A stretch of 64,000 nucleotides of DNA from an uncultured SAR86 cluster bacterium (GCA_938048695.1 CALIUO010000007.1:173556-237555), one strand, 5' to 3'. Shown: positions 48,244 to 57,437, counted from the first letter of the stretch. Notes: a model not told the origin generated them from the letters alone. Translations and numbers: made by a program.

Positions 48244-49043
48244 AAATTAAAGCTCCTGCGAAGATAAACTTGCATCTTGAAGTGCTTAAAAAGAGGGACG
48301 ATGGCTTCCATGATATTTCTTCATTATTTACCCTGATTGATCTCTATGACAATATAGTTTTTAAAAGAAATAAGGATAAAATTTCTTTGAAAGAAACAAA
48401 TCCCATCGAAAATAATATAGTTCTAAAAGCTGCCACTTTGATTAAAGATTTATATTCTATAAAGGATGGGGTGAATATCGAGTTAACTAAATCTATTCCT
48501 GACCAGAAAGGCTTAGGTGGAGGTAGCTCTGATGCAGCTGCAACACTAGTTGGATTAAATAAATTTTGGGACCTAAAGATATCTCCAAAAGAATTAATAG
48601 ATATTGCTCTTCAGCTTGGTTCTGATGTTCCTTTCTTTATCTTTGGTAAGACAGCCTGGGCTCATGGAAGAGGGGAAATTTTAGAAGAACACCCTTATAA
48701 AGAAAGTTTTTTTTTATTAAAGTTTCCTAAGTTAAAAATGAGTACGAAACTCGCCTTTGAGAAAAGTAACTTAGAATTTAATGACTCACCAAATAAAAAG
48801 ATCTTAGATGCAAAAGACTATTTCAATAGTTTTGAGTATTGGATAAGAAATAATTACTCTGAAATAGATGATATTTTTAAGAAGCTTAAAGCAGTTGGTG
48901 AACCTAGGTTGTCAGGAACGGGTTCAACAGTTTTTATGGAATATCAAAACTTAGAGGCCGCACAGCTTGCTAAAGAACAATTTCCTGAATTAGTTTTAAC
49001 AAAAAGTTTAGAACGTTCCCCTTTAATGCAAATAATAGAATAA
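48231..49043 (+). CDS. ispE: 4-diphosphocytidyl-2-C-methylerythritol kinase
   Basis: IspE phosphorylates CDP-ME in the MEP pathway to isoprenoids, which also supplies undecaprenyl phosphate for wall synthesis. The 270-residue GHMP kinase has KAPAKINLHLEVLKKRDDGFHD at the start (motif APAKINL), the ATP loop KGLGGGSSDAAATL near residues 91-104, and the C-terminal GEPRLSGTGSTVFME. It overlaps lolB by 13 bases and precedes tRNA-Gln and prs. Confidence 0.95.
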   Translation: MEELKIKAPAKINLHLEVLKKRDDGFHDISSLFTLIDLYDNIVFKRNKDKISLKETNPIENNIVLKAATLIKDLYSIKDGVNIELTKSIPDQKGLGGGSSDAAATLVGLNKFWDLKISPKELIDIALQLGSDVPFFIFGKTAWAHGRGEILEEHPYKESFFLLKFPKLKMSTKLAFEKSNLEFNDSPNKKILDAKDYFNSFEYWIRNNYSEIDDIFKKLKAVGEPRLSGTGSTVFMEYQNLEAAQLAKEQFPELVLTKSLERSPLMQIIE

Positions 49044-49062
49044 AATACGCAAAATGTATGAT

Positions 49063-49137
49063 TGGGGTGTGGCCAAGCGGTAAGGCAGCGGCTTTTGATG
49101 CCGCCATGCGCTGGTTCGAATCCAGCCACCCCAGCCA
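49063..49137 (+). tRNA. tRNA-Gln (UUG)
   Basis: A complete 75-nt cloverleaf with encoded CCA. The acceptor TGGGGTG pairs with CACCCCA (U1-A72 as in E. coli tRNA-Gln), the D arm is GGCCAAGCGGTAAGGC, the anticodon loop is CTTTTGA with anticodon TTG at 49095-49097, and the T arm has GGTTCGAATCC. It lies between ispE and prs. A gatCAB operon is also present, but this tRNA could be charged by GlnRS or by the amidation route. Confidence 0.96.
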
Positions 49138-49152
49138 AATTAGGTGCTTAAA

Positions 49153-50112
49153 ATGATAAATTCTTCTCGATCTGGTTTAGTTCTTTTCTCAGGCAATGGT
49201 AATCCTGCTCTCTCTGATGAAATTGCTAAACAGCTAGGTGTTAAGCTAGGCCAAGCGAATGTTACAACCTTTAGTGATGGCGAAATAAGTATCAGCATCG
49301 AAGAAAATGTAAGAGGCAAAGATGTTTTCCTTATACAGCCAACTTGTGCCCCTGCAGGAGATAACCTGCTTGAACTCATTATTATGGTTGATGCTTTGAG
49401 GAGATCTTCTGCTGGCAGAATTACAGCTGTCATTCCTTACTATGGTTATGCTCGACAAGATAGACGTGTTAGGTCGGAAAGAGTTCCAATCAGTGCAAAA
49501 GTTATGGCCGATATACTAGAAAGATCAGGCATAGATAGAGTCTTAACTGTTGAATTACATTCTGAACAAATACAAGGGTTTTTTGATATCCCCGTAGATA
49601 ATGTCTATGGAACAAAAGTTATGAGAGATGATATCTTAAAAAATAATTCAAAAAATAACCTTGTGGTTTCTCCTGATGTTGGAGGAGTGGTCAGATCAAG
49701 AGCATTAGCTAAGGTACTGGGCCTCTCCGATCTTGCAATAATTGATAAGCGAAGAGATGAAGCTAACAAATCTGAGATTATGAATGTAATAGGTGATGTC
49801 GCAGAAAAAAATTGTATTATCGTTGATGATATTGCGGATACGGCTGGAACTTTATGCAATGCTGCAGATGCTTTAAAGGAACAAGGAGCTTCGAAAGTAT
49901 TTGCTTATATTGTTCATCCAGTCCTATCTGGACAAGCAATTGAAAAAATTTCTCAATCAAAGCTTGATCAATTGGTTGTAACAGATACTATACCGCTCTC
50001 TGAAGAGGCGCAAAGTTGTAAAAAAATAAGAATAGTAACTATGGCCCCTACTTTAGCTGAAGCTATAAGACGAGTGAATAATGAAGAATCTATAAGTGCA
50101 ATGTTCTTGTAG
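49153..50112 (+). CDS. prs: Ribose-phosphate pyrophosphokinase
   Basis: Prs makes PRPP, used for nucleotides, histidine (via the hisG product in this window) and NAD. The ATG at 49153 gives 319 residues and has AGG eight bases upstream; a GTG at 49144 would add three residues. Motifs are [20 protein letters not shown]-type [28 protein letters not shown] near residue 97, and the PRPP-binding loop [17 protein letters not shown] near 220. It is 15 bases past the tRNA-Gln gene. Confidence 0.96.
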   Translation: MINSSRSGLVLFSGNGNPALSDEIAKQLGVKLGQANVTTFSDGEISISIEENVRGKDVFLIQPTCAPAGDNLLELIIMVDALRRSSAGRITAVIPYYGYARQDRRVRSERVPISAKVMADILERSGIDRVLTVELHSEQIQGFFDIPVDNVYGTKVMRDDILKNNSKNNLVVSPDVGGVVRSRALAKVLGLSDLAIIDKRRDEANKSEIMNVIGDVAEKNCIIVDDIADTAGTLCNAADALKEQGASKVFAYIVHPVLSGQAIEKISQSKLDQLVVTDTIPLSEEAQSCKKIRIVTMAPTLAEAIRRVNNEESISAMFL

Positions 50113-50124
50113 AGAGGAAAAGAT

Positions 50125-50817
50125 ATGTCAGAACAAGTAAATTTAAACGCAACAAATAGAGAAGTAGAAGGTAAATCTTCTAGTAGACAATTAAGACGAT
50201 CAGGTTCTGTACCTGCTGTTATCTATGGTGGAGAAAAGGATCCAATCAGGATTTCTATTTTAGAAAAAGATATTGCAAAAGCTGCAGAGATACCTGGTTT
50301 TGCTACTCAAATATTAAATATTAATATTAGTGGCGAAGAGCAAAATGTTATCGTTAAAGAAATTCAAAGACATCCAGCTACCCAAAGGGTCTTGCATGCA
50401 GATCTTCAAAGAGTAAATCCAGATACTAAGATCAGTATATCCGTACCAGTAAGATTCTTGAATGAAGACAGCTGTATGGGGGTTAAAATGCATGGTGGTG
50501 CGATATCTCGTTTAATAAACAATATAGACATTACTTGTCTCGCATCTAATCTACCTGAGTACCTTGAAGTTGATGTTGCCGAATTAGATGTCGGAGACTC
50601 TATATTTCTTTCTGCTTTAAACCTTCCTGAAGGCGTAGAAATTCCTTCTCTTGCTTTAGGCGAAGATAGAGACCAAGCCGTTGTCTCCATAACAGAAGCT
50701 AAGGTACTTGACGTAGAGCCAGAAGTGGTTGAATTGGATGGTGAAGAAGGCGAAGCTCAAGAAACTGATGGAGACTCTGGAGAATCTGCAGAAAGCGAAG
50801 AAGAAAGCAGCGAATAA
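50125..50817 (+). CDS. rplY: 50S ribosomal protein L25, Ctc form
   Basis: L25 binds 5S rRNA. This 230-residue product is the long form with an N-terminal L25 domain (REVEGKSSSRQLRRSGSVPAVIYGGEKDPI) and the TL5/Ctc C-terminal domain, ending in a very acidic tail (about residues 200-230, rich in E, D, S). An AGAGAGG Shine-Dalgarno precedes the ATG. The order prs-rplY-pth-ychF is standard. Confidence 0.95.
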   Translation: MSEQVNLNATNREVEGKSSSRQLRRSGSVPAVIYGGEKDPIRISILEKDIAKAAEIPGFATQILNINISGEEQNVIVKEIQRHPATQRVLHADLQRVNPDTKISISVPVRFLNEDSCMGVKMHGGAISRLINNIDITCLASNLPEYLEVDVAELDVGDSIFLSALNLPEGVEIPSLALGEDRDQAVVSITEAKVLDVEPEVVELDGEEGEAQETDGDSGESAESEEESSE

Positions 50818-50826
50818 AATCTTCTC

Positions 50827-51426
50827 ATGAAAGTACTGATGATCGCCGGGTTAGGCAACCCTGGCGAGGAATACTACCTTACCAGGCATAATGCAGGTGC
50901 TGATTATGTATCACAGCTTTGTCATAAAAATGCATTGTCCCTCAAGAAAGACAAGCAAATTAATGGTTCATATGCTGAAATATCTACCGAACAGTACAGA
51001 CTGATATTTATCATTCCATCAACTTATATGAATGAAAGCGGTCTATGTATTTCAAAATCAAAAAAGTTTTTTAATCTAGAAACTGATCAAATACTTATAG
51101 CCCATGATGAGCTAGACCTTCCTCCATCTGAAATTCGACTGAAAGAATCTGGAGGTCATGGAGGCCATAATGGCTTAAGAAATATAATTGATCATCTTCA
51201 AGGAGATAATTCCTTTAAAAGATTAAGAATCGGAATTGGTAAACCCAAAAAAGGTAAAGATGTAATTTCATATGTTCTAAAGAAAGCCTCTAATAGAGAA
51301 AGAGAAGAATTAAATTTAAAACTATTTGATTATCATGATCTAGGTGAGCAAATTATTTTAAATGGATGGCAGAAAACTGTAATGAAATACCATACTTCAG
51401 AAGAGGAGGAAAAGGATGAGCCTTAA
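50827..51426 (+). CDS. pth: Peptidyl-tRNA hydrolase
   Basis: Pth frees tRNA from peptides that drop off the ribosome. The 199-residue protein has IAGLGNPGEEYYLTRHNAGADYV with the catalytic histidine in TRHNAG near residue 21-26, PSTYMNESG near 62, AHDELDLPP near 94 and KESGGHGGHNGLRNI near 106. A second ATG at codon 5 is possible. The end overlaps ychF by eleven bases. Confidence 0.95.
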   Translation: MKVLMIAGLGNPGEEYYLTRHNAGADYVSQLCHKNALSLKKDKQINGSYAEISTEQYRLIFIIPSTYMNESGLCISKSKKFFNLETDQILIAHDELDLPPSEIRLKESGGHGGHNGLRNIIDHLQGDNSFKRLRIGIGKPKKGKDVISYVLKKASNREREELNLKLFDYHDLGEQIILNGWQKTVMKYHTSEEEEKDEP

Positions 51427-52504
51427 ATGTGGAATCGTAGGCCTACCTAATGTAGGAAAATCAACACTATTCAACGCTCTAACTGCTGCAGGGATTGAAG
51501 CTCAAAACTTCCCTTTTTGCACAATAGAACCTAACAAAGGTGTTGTTGCGGTGCCGGATCTAAGACTAAATGAGATCGCTAATATTGTTAAACCCGAAAA
51601 AGTTATACCTACAACTACAGAATTTGTAGACATTGCAGGTTTGGTTAAAGGTGCGTCTGAAGGTGAAGGTCTAGGGAATAAGTTTTTGTCTCATATCAGA
51701 GAAACTCAAGCAATCATTCATGTAATAAGATGCTTTGAAAATCCTGACATCACTCATGTGCATGACTCTGTTGACCCAGTTGTCGACCTGGAAACAGTTG
51801 AAACAGAATTATTATTGGCTGATCTTGAAACCCTTTCTAATGCAATCTTAAGGTTAGAGAAGGCATCTAGATCAGGTAATAAAGAAGTTATTTCTCAAAA
51901 GTCGAAGTTCGAAGAATTATCTTCTGAGTTAAATGCTGGAATACTAGGAAGAAATGCAGATTCATACCTAAAAGATAAAGAAACTTTTAAAGAATTGGGT
52001 CTAATAACTGTCAAACCTTGTATTTATGTTGGCAATATAGAAGATCTTGATTCGGATAATGACCTTCTCAATAAGCTTTTTGATTACGCCAAAGAAAGAG
52101 ATTCAATTGTGCTCCCAATGTGTAATCAACTTGAAGCAGAAATTGCTGAACTAGATTATGAGGAAGGTTTAGAGTTTCTAAAAGATATGGGATTAGAAGA
52201 ACCCGGACTAAATAAACTTATAAGAGCAAGCTACAAAATGCTTTCATTAATTACGTATTTTACAGCTGGAGAAAAGGAAGTAAGAGCATGGACAACTAAA
52301 GATGGCTCCACCGCTCCTGAAGCAGCAGGAGTTATTCATACAGATTTCCAAAAAGGGTTCATCAGAGCTGAAACTACCTCTTATCTTGATTACATAGAAC
52401 ATTTAGGAGAATCAGGAGCAAAGGAGGCAGGAAAACTTCGCTCAGAGGGAAGCGATTACATTGTAAAAGATGGAGATATTATGCATTTTAGGTTTAATGT
52501 GTAA
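51416..52504 (+). CDS. ychF: Ribosome-binding ATPase YchF
   Basis: YchF is an Obg-family nucleotide hydrolase that prefers ATP and acts on ribosomes and in stress response. The 362-residue protein has the P-loop GLPNVGKSTLFNALT near residues 8-22, the G3 region FVDIAGLVKGASEGEGLGN near 66-84, a coiled-coil insertion and the C-terminal TGS domain (LITYFTAGEKEVRAWT, GVIHTDFQKGFIRAE). Length and motifs match the family exactly. It closes the lolB-ychF plus-strand run. Confidence 0.97.
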   Translation: MSLKCGIVGLPNVGKSTLFNALTAAGIEAQNFPFCTIEPNKGVVAVPDLRLNEIANIVKPEKVIPTTTEFVDIAGLVKGASEGEGLGNKFLSHIRETQAIIHVIRCFENPDITHVHDSVDPVVDLETVETELLLADLETLSNAILRLEKASRSGNKEVISQKSKFEELSSELNAGILGRNADSYLKDKETFKELGLITVKPCIYVGNIEDLDSDNDLLNKLFDYAKERDSIVLPMCNQLEAEIAELDYEEGLEFLKDMGLEEPGLNKLIRASYKMLSLITYFTAGEKEVRAWTTKDGSTAPEAAGVIHTDFQKGFIRAETTSYLDYIEHLGESGAKEAGKLRSEGSDYIVKDGDIMHFRFNV

Positions 52505-52549
52505 TAGGTGCTCGACTTTATCCTAACTGATCACTAAAATTCGCATCAC

Positions 52550-52626
52550 GGTTGTGTAGCTCAGCTGGTTAGAGCGCGGCATTCATAATGCCGAGGTCGG
52601 TGGTTCAAGCCCACCCACAACCACCA
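52550..52626 (+). tRNA. tRNA-Met (CAU), elongator type (or tRNA-Ile2)
   Basis: A complete 77-nt cloverleaf with encoded CCA. Acceptor GGTTGTG pairs with CACAACC, D arm GCTCAGCTGGTTAGAGC, anticodon stem CGGCA/TGCCG with loop TTCATAA (anticodon CAT at 52584-52586), and T arm GGTGGTTCAAGCCCACC. A normal paired acceptor end rules out the initiator. A CAU anticodon could also belong to tRNA-Ile2, whose C34 is changed to lysidine; sequence alone does not settle this. Confidence 0.93.
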
Positions 52627-52633
52627 ATCTAAT

Positions 52634-53428
52634 TTATAAATGCTTTTTAAAAAATAAATTTTGCAGTTCTGCTACAGTCCGTCCGTATCCACTTTGTGAA
52701 TCAAATGCATGCTCTTCTTCAGAGTAAATATGAAGTTCTGAAGGAACTCCCTTCTCAGTTAATTTCTTATATAAATCAGTTGAGTCGGCTAAGTTCACTA
52801 CTGAATCAGCTGATCCATGAATTAGCATTGTAGGAGGAAAGTCTGCTTGAATTTGTAATAGTGGACTTGCCTTATCATAATCTTCTTGTCGAGCCTCCTT
52901 TCCCATCAAAGCCTTATAAGCATCTATTATAGGGTCAGTATCATCAAACTTTCTTATTTGGGCAGGAGGATAAATTGCGCAAATTGCTTTAACTTTTGAA
53001 TTTACTTCATTATTCCCTGTCTTGCCTTCAAAGTCTGATTCGTAATCACTTAGACCAGCCATTAAGGATAAATGACCTCCTGCCGAGTTACCTGAAACTC
53101 CTATTCTATTTGGATCAATTTTGAGGTCATCTGCATTAGTTCTCATATATCTAATAGCACATTTAACGTCCTGGATTTGAGCTGGCCATAAAGCTTCATG
53201 AGATAGTCTATAGGCAGTGCAAAGACAGACAAACCCATGTCTAGCTAGAAGTATTCCATAACCCCTCAATTGAGATTTATCTCCTTCTCTCCAGCCTCCC
53301 CCATGAACAAAGACTATAGCGGCACCATTTTGAGTTCCTTCTGGAGGTAAAAAAAGATCTCCCGCTAGATCTTGATCTCCATTCTTTCCAATAACTAAGT
53401 TATCTTTTATTTGTACAGTTTTTTCCAT
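52634..53428 (-). CDS. Alpha/beta hydrolase, esterase/lipase-like
   Basis: The 264-residue protein has the HSL/BD-FAE type features: the oxyanion motif HGGGW near residue 41, the nucleophile elbow GVSGNSAGGH near 119-128, the acid in IHGSADSVVN near 206, and the histidine in SEEEHAFDSQ near 242. It has no signal peptide, so it is probably cytoplasmic; the substrate, some ester, is unknown. Its ATG lies only four bases after a terminator T-tract and no Shine-Dalgarno is visible, so it may be expressed by read-through or from a short leader. Confidence 0.85.
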   Translation of the reverse strand: MEKTVQIKDNLVIGKNGDQDLAGDLFLPPEGTQNGAAIVFVHGGGWREGDKSQLRGYGILLARHGFVCLCTAYRLSHEALWPAQIQDVKCAIRYMRTNADDLKIDPNRIGVSGNSAGGHLSLMAGLSDYESDFEGKTGNNEVNSKVKAICAIYPPAQIRKFDDTDPIIDAYKALMGKEARQEDYDKASPLLQIQADFPPTMLIHGSADSVVNLADSTDLYKKLTEKGVPSELHIYSEEEHAFDSQSGYGRTVAELQNLFFKKHL

Positions 53429-53431
53429 TTC

Positions 53432-53460
53432 AAAAAAAAGGCACCCTTTTAGAGTGCCTT
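53432..53460 (-). terminator. Strong intrinsic terminator after small membrane protein gene B
   Basis: Reading the minus strand, AAGGCAC pairs perfectly with GTGCCTT, followed by eight Ts (53432-53439). It lies 15 bases after the stop of the 77-residue gene and directly before the hydrolase start. Confidence 0.9.
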
Positions 53461-53474
53461 CTTAAAAGTCCGTT

Positions 53475-53708
53475 TTAACTTGATCTAGAGTTCCAAACAC
53501 TCAATATAATTATAATTGCGATGATTAGTCCTAGACCTTCTGATCCGAGAGTTTCCATTACTATTCTGGTATTTTCAAGTATTCCTCCAAAGAAAGGTAC
53601 GTTGTTACCAAACAACAATGAAATCAATATGGCTACAGCCACAACTAGAGCCAAAAATTTTGTTAATTCCCACAAAATTCTTGATAGCCTATTTATTGTG
53701 TCCAACAT
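53475..53708 (-). CDS. Small two-helix membrane protein, unknown family (paralogue B)
   Basis: I do not recognise this 77-residue protein. It has a short basic/polar start, a hydrophobic segment (about residues 17-33), a glycine-proline loop with FGNNVPFFGGILEN at 33-46, TLGSEGL at 53-59, and a second hydrophobic segment (59-71). It is clearly a paralogue of the next gene at 53788-54006: both share FG-x2-VPF-x-GG-[IV]-L-[DE]-N and TLG-x-EGL. A GGGGG Shine-Dalgarno lies five bases before the ATG. The gene sits between two strong terminators, with only 23 bases between the upstream T-tract and its ATG. It has no signal of lipidation or enzyme motif. Function unknown. Confidence 0.85.
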   Translation of the reverse strand: MLDTINRLSRILWELTKFLALVVAVAILISLLFGNNVPFFGGILENTRIVMETLGSEGLGLIIAIIIILSVWNSRSS

Positions 53709-53731
53709 ATTTCCCCCTGTTACTGACCCTT

Positions 53732-53766
53732 AAAAAAAGAAAGGGGTACCTTGAAGGCCCCCTTTC
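53732..53766 (-). terminator. Strong intrinsic terminator after small membrane protein gene A
   Basis: Reading the minus strand, GAAAGGGG pairs with CCCCTTTC, extended inward by GCCTT/AAGGT-like pairing, and is followed by seven Ts (53732-53738). It separates the two paralogous genes. Confidence 0.9.
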
Positions 53767-53787
53767 CAATGATAGCTAAGAAGAGAC

Positions 53788-54006
53788 TTATCTATACATG
53801 TCAAGCAGAACCGCTAGAACAATAAGACCTACTAAACCTTCTCCACCTAAAGTGTTTACTAATCCTAGTAGATTGTCTAGAACTCCGCCAACAAAAGGAA
53901 CTCCTGAACCGAAAACAACTCCAGCTGCAACTCCCAATGCAACTAAAGAAACTATGATTCCAGTTAAAGATCCAATAACGTCTCTCAACATATTTAAAGC
54001 ATTCAT
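53788..54006 (-). CDS. Small two-helix membrane protein, unknown family (paralogue A)
   Basis: This 72-residue protein is the paralogue of the one at 53475-53708. It has a hydrophobic segment (about residues 14-33), the loop FGSGVPFVGGVLDN at 32-45, TLGGEGL at 52-58, and a second hydrophobic segment (58-70). Glycine content is high. GGGTG lies just upstream of the ATG, and a promoter with 17-base spacing is seen at 54059-54087. A strong terminator follows, so it is probably a monocistronic and well-expressed gene. I do not recognise the family. Length and topology are reminiscent of holins or small stress proteins, but no evidence supports either. Confidence 0.85.
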   Translation of the reverse strand: MNALNMLRDVIGSLTGIIVSLVALGVAAGVVFGSGVPFVGGVLDNLLGLVNTLGGEGLVGLIVLAVLLDMYR

Positions 54007-54036
54007 ATTTCACCCATTTATTTGCTAAACAAAAGC

Positions 54037-54050
54037 CCAGATAAATCTGG
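54037..54050. promoter_or_regulatory. Perfect 14-bp palindrome near the predicted start of transcription
   Basis: CCAGATAAATCTGG reads the same on both strands. It lies at about +2 to +15 of the predicted transcript of the 72-residue membrane protein gene. It could be a repressor operator or a 5' stem-loop. On the minus strand it is followed by GCTTTTGTTT, so it might also act as a weak terminator for the pnp transcript. Confidence 0.5.
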
Positions 54051-54058
54051 ACCATCAA

Positions 54059-54087
54059 ATTTAACAGGATGAAATCTATTAAAACAA
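54059..54087 (-). promoter_or_regulatory. Candidate sigma70 promoter of small membrane protein gene A
   Basis: On the minus strand TTGTTT at 54082-54087 and TTAAAT at 54059-54064 are separated by 17 bases. Transcription would start near 54052, some 45 bases before the ATG at 54006. It lies in the 116-base gap after pnp. Confidence 0.5.
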
Positions 54088-54122
54088 ATGCTCCCCTACC
54101 ATAAAAGTTAATTAATTACAAA

Positions 54123-56207
54123 TTAATCTTCTAAACCCTTCATGGTAAGTCTAATTTTGCCCTGTCTATCAACCTCTAGAACCTTGACCTTAACTTCTTC
54201 GCCTTCAACAAAGTAATCGGAGACGTTCTCAACCCTCTCCTCTGAGATTTCTGAGACATGAACTAAGCCATCTCTACCCGGCATGATGGTTACAAAGGCA
54301 CCAAAGTCTTTTATATTTGCAACTGTTCCGGTATAAATTTTATTAACCTCTGGTTCAGCAGTAATTTCTTCAATTCTTTTTTGCGCGGCTTCTCTAGATT
54401 CAGGACTGTCGCCATAGATGGTTACTTTTCCGCTATCTTCCACTTCAATTATTGCACCTGTTTCTTCAGTAAGGCCTCTAATCGTTTCTCCACCTTTACC
54501 AATTACATCTCTTATCTTTTTTGTATTAATCTGTATTACTACAGCTTGAGGTGCCTTTTCGGATAGTTGTTCTCTTGATGACGAGATTACCTCGTTCATG
54601 CTTGCTAAGATATGATTTCTAGCCGTATGAGCTTTTTCTAATGCTACTTCAAATATTTCTTCAGTAATACCATCTATTTTTATGTCCATTTGCAAGGCAG
54701 TAATACCTTCTGCAGTCCCAGCAACTTTAAAGTCCATATCTCCAAGATGATCCTCATCGCCTAAGATATCTGTTATCACAGCAAATCCTTCTTCTTCTTT
54801 AACAAGACCCATGGCTATTCCAGCTACTGCAGCTTTAAGGGGTATACCAGCATCCATTAAAGCCAGACTAGAACCACAAACACTAGCCATAGAACTAGAA
54901 CCATTTGATTCAGTTATCTCAGAAACAACTCTTATGGTATATGGGAAGTCATCTGGAGATGGTAATACCGCTTCTAATGCTCGCCTAGCTAGCTTTCCAT
55001 GTCCAATCTCTCTTCTTTTTGGTCCTGACATAAAACCAGCTTCACCTACAGAGTAAGGAGGGAAATTATAGTGAAGCATAAATTGATCTTTAAACTCACC
55101 TTCAAGAGCGTCTATAAGCTGCGCTTGTCTTGGAGAACCTAGTGTAGAAGTTACAATTGCTTGAGTTTCACCTCTGGTAAATAAAGCAGAGCCATGTGTA
55201 TTTTTCAATATGCCTGTTTCTATAAATAAGGGCCTTACAGTATCAAGATCCCTGCCATCAATTCTGGGTTCGCCTTTGATTAACTTACTCCTGACAATCT
55301 TTTTCTCAACTTTTTTGACAGCGTCAAGTAGATCAGCGCTAGTTGGAGCACCGTCTTCATCTGTAGCATGCTCTTCTAATAAAGCTTCTTTAATGGATGA
55401 TAGACTTTGCACCCTTTCTTGTTTCACTTGAATCTCGTAAGCTTCTTCGATTGATGAAGCACAATTTTTCTCTACCAAGTCTATAACTTCTGAACTTAGT
55501 ACTTTAGGTTGATACTCAAAGTCTGGTTTTCCTATATCAGAAGCCATTTCTTTGATCGCTTCAATTGCAACTTGCATTTCCTGATGAGCAAATAAGATTC
55601 CTCCCAACATTTGATCTTCGGATAATTCTTTAGCTTCAGATTCAACCATAATCACAGCAGCATCACTGCCAGCAATAACCATATCTAGATGAGAATTTTC
55701 AAGTTCACTTCTTGTAGGGTTTATGCAGTAATTTCCATCTATGAACCCAACCCTAATAGCCCCTAAAGGCCCGTTGAAAGGTAAACCTGATATAGCTACA
55801 GCTGCAGAAGCAGCTAGAAAAGAAAGAATATCAGGATCAACATTCTTGTCTGATGATATGACAGTACATATAACTTGAACTTCATACAAGAAGTCGTCAT
55901 TAAAAAGAGGTCTTAGAGGCCTATCAATTAGTCTTGATGTAAGAGTCTCCTTCTCAGTAGGCCTACCTTCTCTCTTGAAGAAGCCACCCGGTATCTTTCC
56001 GGTGGCGTATGTCTTCTCTTGATAATTAACAGTAAGTGGGAAGAAATCTTGATGCTCGCCAGGAGCCTTGCCAACCACAACAGTGGCAAGAACTTGAGTA
56101 TCTTCACAGGTAGCGATTACTGCTCCAGTTGCTTGTCTAGCAACCTTTCCTGACTCTAAAGTGATTTCTTTTTCACCCAATTTGAATGATTTTTTATAAC
56201 TTTCCAT
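54123..56207 (-). CDS. pnp: Polyribonucleotide nucleotidyltransferase
   Basis: PNPase degrades RNA 3' to 5' using phosphate. The 694-residue protein has two RNase PH domains (about residues 1-210 and 310-540; [21 protein letters not shown] and [23 protein letters not shown]), then a KH domain ([16 protein letters not shown] near 560) and an S1 domain (620-690; [15 protein letters not shown]). Length is normal. It follows rpsO by 67 bases, the conserved rpsO-pnp pair. Confidence 0.97.
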   Translation of the reverse strand: MESYKKSFKLGEKEITLESGKVARQATGAVIATCEDTQVLATVVVGKAPGEHQDFFPLTVNYQEKTYATGKIPGGFFKREGRPTEKETLTSRLIDRPLRPLFNDDFLYEVQVICTVISSDKNVDPDILSFLAASAAVAISGLPFNGPLGAIRVGFIDGNYCINPTRSELENSHLDMVIAGSDAAVIMVESEAKELSEDQMLGGILFAHQEMQVAIEAIKEMASDIGKPDFEYQPKVLSSEVIDLVEKNCASSIEEAYEIQVKQERVQSLSSIKEALLEEHATDEDGAPTSADLLDAVKKVEKKIVRSKLIKGEPRIDGRDLDTVRPLFIETGILKNTHGSALFTRGETQAIVTSTLGSPRQAQLIDALEGEFKDQFMLHYNFPPYSVGEAGFMSGPKRREIGHGKLARRALEAVLPSPDDFPYTIRVVSEITESNGSSSMASVCGSSLALMDAGIPLKAAVAGIAMGLVKEEEGFAVITDILGDEDHLGDMDFKVAGTAEGITALQMDIKIDGITEEIFEVALEKAHTARNHILASMNEVISSSREQLSEKAPQAVVIQINTKKIRDVIGKGGETIRGLTEETGAIIEVEDSGKVTIYGDSPESREAAQKRIEEITAEPEVNKIYTGTVANIKDFGAFVTIMPGRDGLVHVSEISEERVENVSDYFVEGEEVKVKVLEVDRQGKIRLTMKGLED

Positions 56208-56274
56208 TTTTATTTCCTATTTTACCAAGCCCTATTGCTTAGCAATTAAACGATTAGATGATATGTGACTTAGT

Positions 56275-56544
56275 TTATCTTCTTAAACCAAGATCAGAGA
56301 TTAACTTTGTATAAGTCTCTGGTTTTGATGATTTGATGTAATCAAGCAGCTTTCTACGTTGATTAACCATGCGAATTAAGCCTGTTCTGGAGTGATGATC
56401 CTTAGCGTTAGCTTTGAAGTGAGATTGAAGCGCATCTATGTTTGCAGACAATAACGCCACCTGAACTTCAGGAGATCCAGTGTCTTTATCCGTTCTTGCG
56501 AACTTTGTTACTATTTCTTTCTTTTCCGTATTACTTAGTGCCAA
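56275..56544 (-). CDS. rpsO: 30S ribosomal protein S15
   Basis: S15 binds the central domain of 16S rRNA. The 89-residue protein has [16 protein letters not shown] and [21 protein letters not shown], and ends ISDLGLRR; length equals that of E. coli. The start codon is TTG (56542-56544) with a good GAGG Shine-Dalgarno about eight bases upstream. No ATG is available near the family start, so TTG initiation appears real. S15 binding to its mRNA controls translation in E. coli; whether that applies here cannot be read directly. Confidence 0.96.
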   Translation of the reverse strand: MALSNTEKKEIVTKFARTDKDTGSPEVQVALLSANIDALQSHFKANAKDHHSRTGLIRMVNQRRKLLDYIKSSKPETYTKLISDLGLRR

Positions 56545-56563
56545 TTTCTTTTCCTCTTTTCTA

Positions 56564-57433
56564 TTAATTTGTAGCTAAAAGTCTTTTTGGTTTGATTTTG
56601 TTATTTTTGTAAACCTGACCTAAACCTATAAATAATTTTCTTTTCGAATATATTCTTACTAATCCTTTATTTTCAAGTGGCGCATTATAGTCTATTGATA
56701 AGCCATTTCTAACTTTTTTTACATCTTCTGAATTTAATGCAATTTTTTCAAATCCCTTTAACATTGCATCACAAGGCAAAATCTTGTTTATTAAGGATTC
56801 TTTGGGTTCTTCTAATTTACAAAAATTATCGTTAATTCTTATGTGACCTACTTCCAATCTTCTTAATGAAGCGACAGTTGCGACAGACCCCAAGCCTCTT
56901 CCAAGTTGCTCTATTAAGGTTCTGATGTAAGTTCCTTTAGAGCAAGAGACTTTAATCGTTGCTTGATTTTTTAAACTATCTATCAACCCGATATTCATTA
57001 TTTCAATTCTTCTTGGTTCCCTATACAGATAAACACCCTTTCTAGCCCAGTAATAGAGAGGATTTCCATCTTGTTTTATTGCGGAGAACATAGGAGGTGT
57101 CTGGTAATGCACACCTTCAAAGTTGGTCAAGTACTCCTCTAAATCATGATCTTCAACTAAGTACTTCTTTTCTGAGATCGTTTGTCCTGTGATATCACCT
57201 GTATTAGTTTCTATCCCAAATTTGATGCCAACTTCATAAACTTTATTGTGGTTTGTGGCGTAGTTACTAAACTTAGTTGCCTCTCCAACACAGACAGGTA
57301 ATAGTCCGGTTGCAAGAGGATCTAGGGTACCGCAATGACCTATTCTCTTGATACCTAAGATTGACCTCAATTTGTAGACGCATTGAGCAGAAGTCATGCC
57401 TTCTGGTTTATCTAGAATTATGAAACCATTCAT
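56564..57433 (-). CDS. truB: tRNA pseudouridine(55) synthase
   Basis: TruB makes the universal pseudouridine 55 in the T loop of tRNA. I chose the ATG at 57431-57433 (289 residues); a TTG four codons earlier also opens the frame. Motifs are [17 protein letters not shown], the catalytic aspartate in [19 protein letters not shown] near residues 36-54, and [14 protein letters not shown]. The C-terminal PUA-like region is present. It follows rbfA by four bases. Confidence 0.95.
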   Translation of the reverse strand: MNGFIILDKPEGMTSAQCVYKLRSILGIKRIGHCGTLDPLATGLLPVCVGEATKFSNYATNHNKVYEVGIKFGIETNTGDITGQTISEKKYLVEDHDLEEYLTNFEGVHYQTPPMFSAIKQDGNPLYYWARKGVYLYREPRRIEIMNIGLIDSLKNQATIKVSCSKGTYIRTLIEQLGRGLGSVATVASLRRLEVGHIRINDNFCKLEEPKESLINKILPCDAMLKGFEKIALNSEDVKKVRNGLSIDYNAPLENKGLVRIYSKRKLFIGLGQVYKNNKIKPKRLLATN

Positions 57434-57437
57434 CAAA

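Noticed and set aside
48944-49138. 64-codon minus-strand open frame
   Set aside because: It runs across tRNA-Gln and the end of ispE and shows the typical false match seen when tRNA genes are translated.
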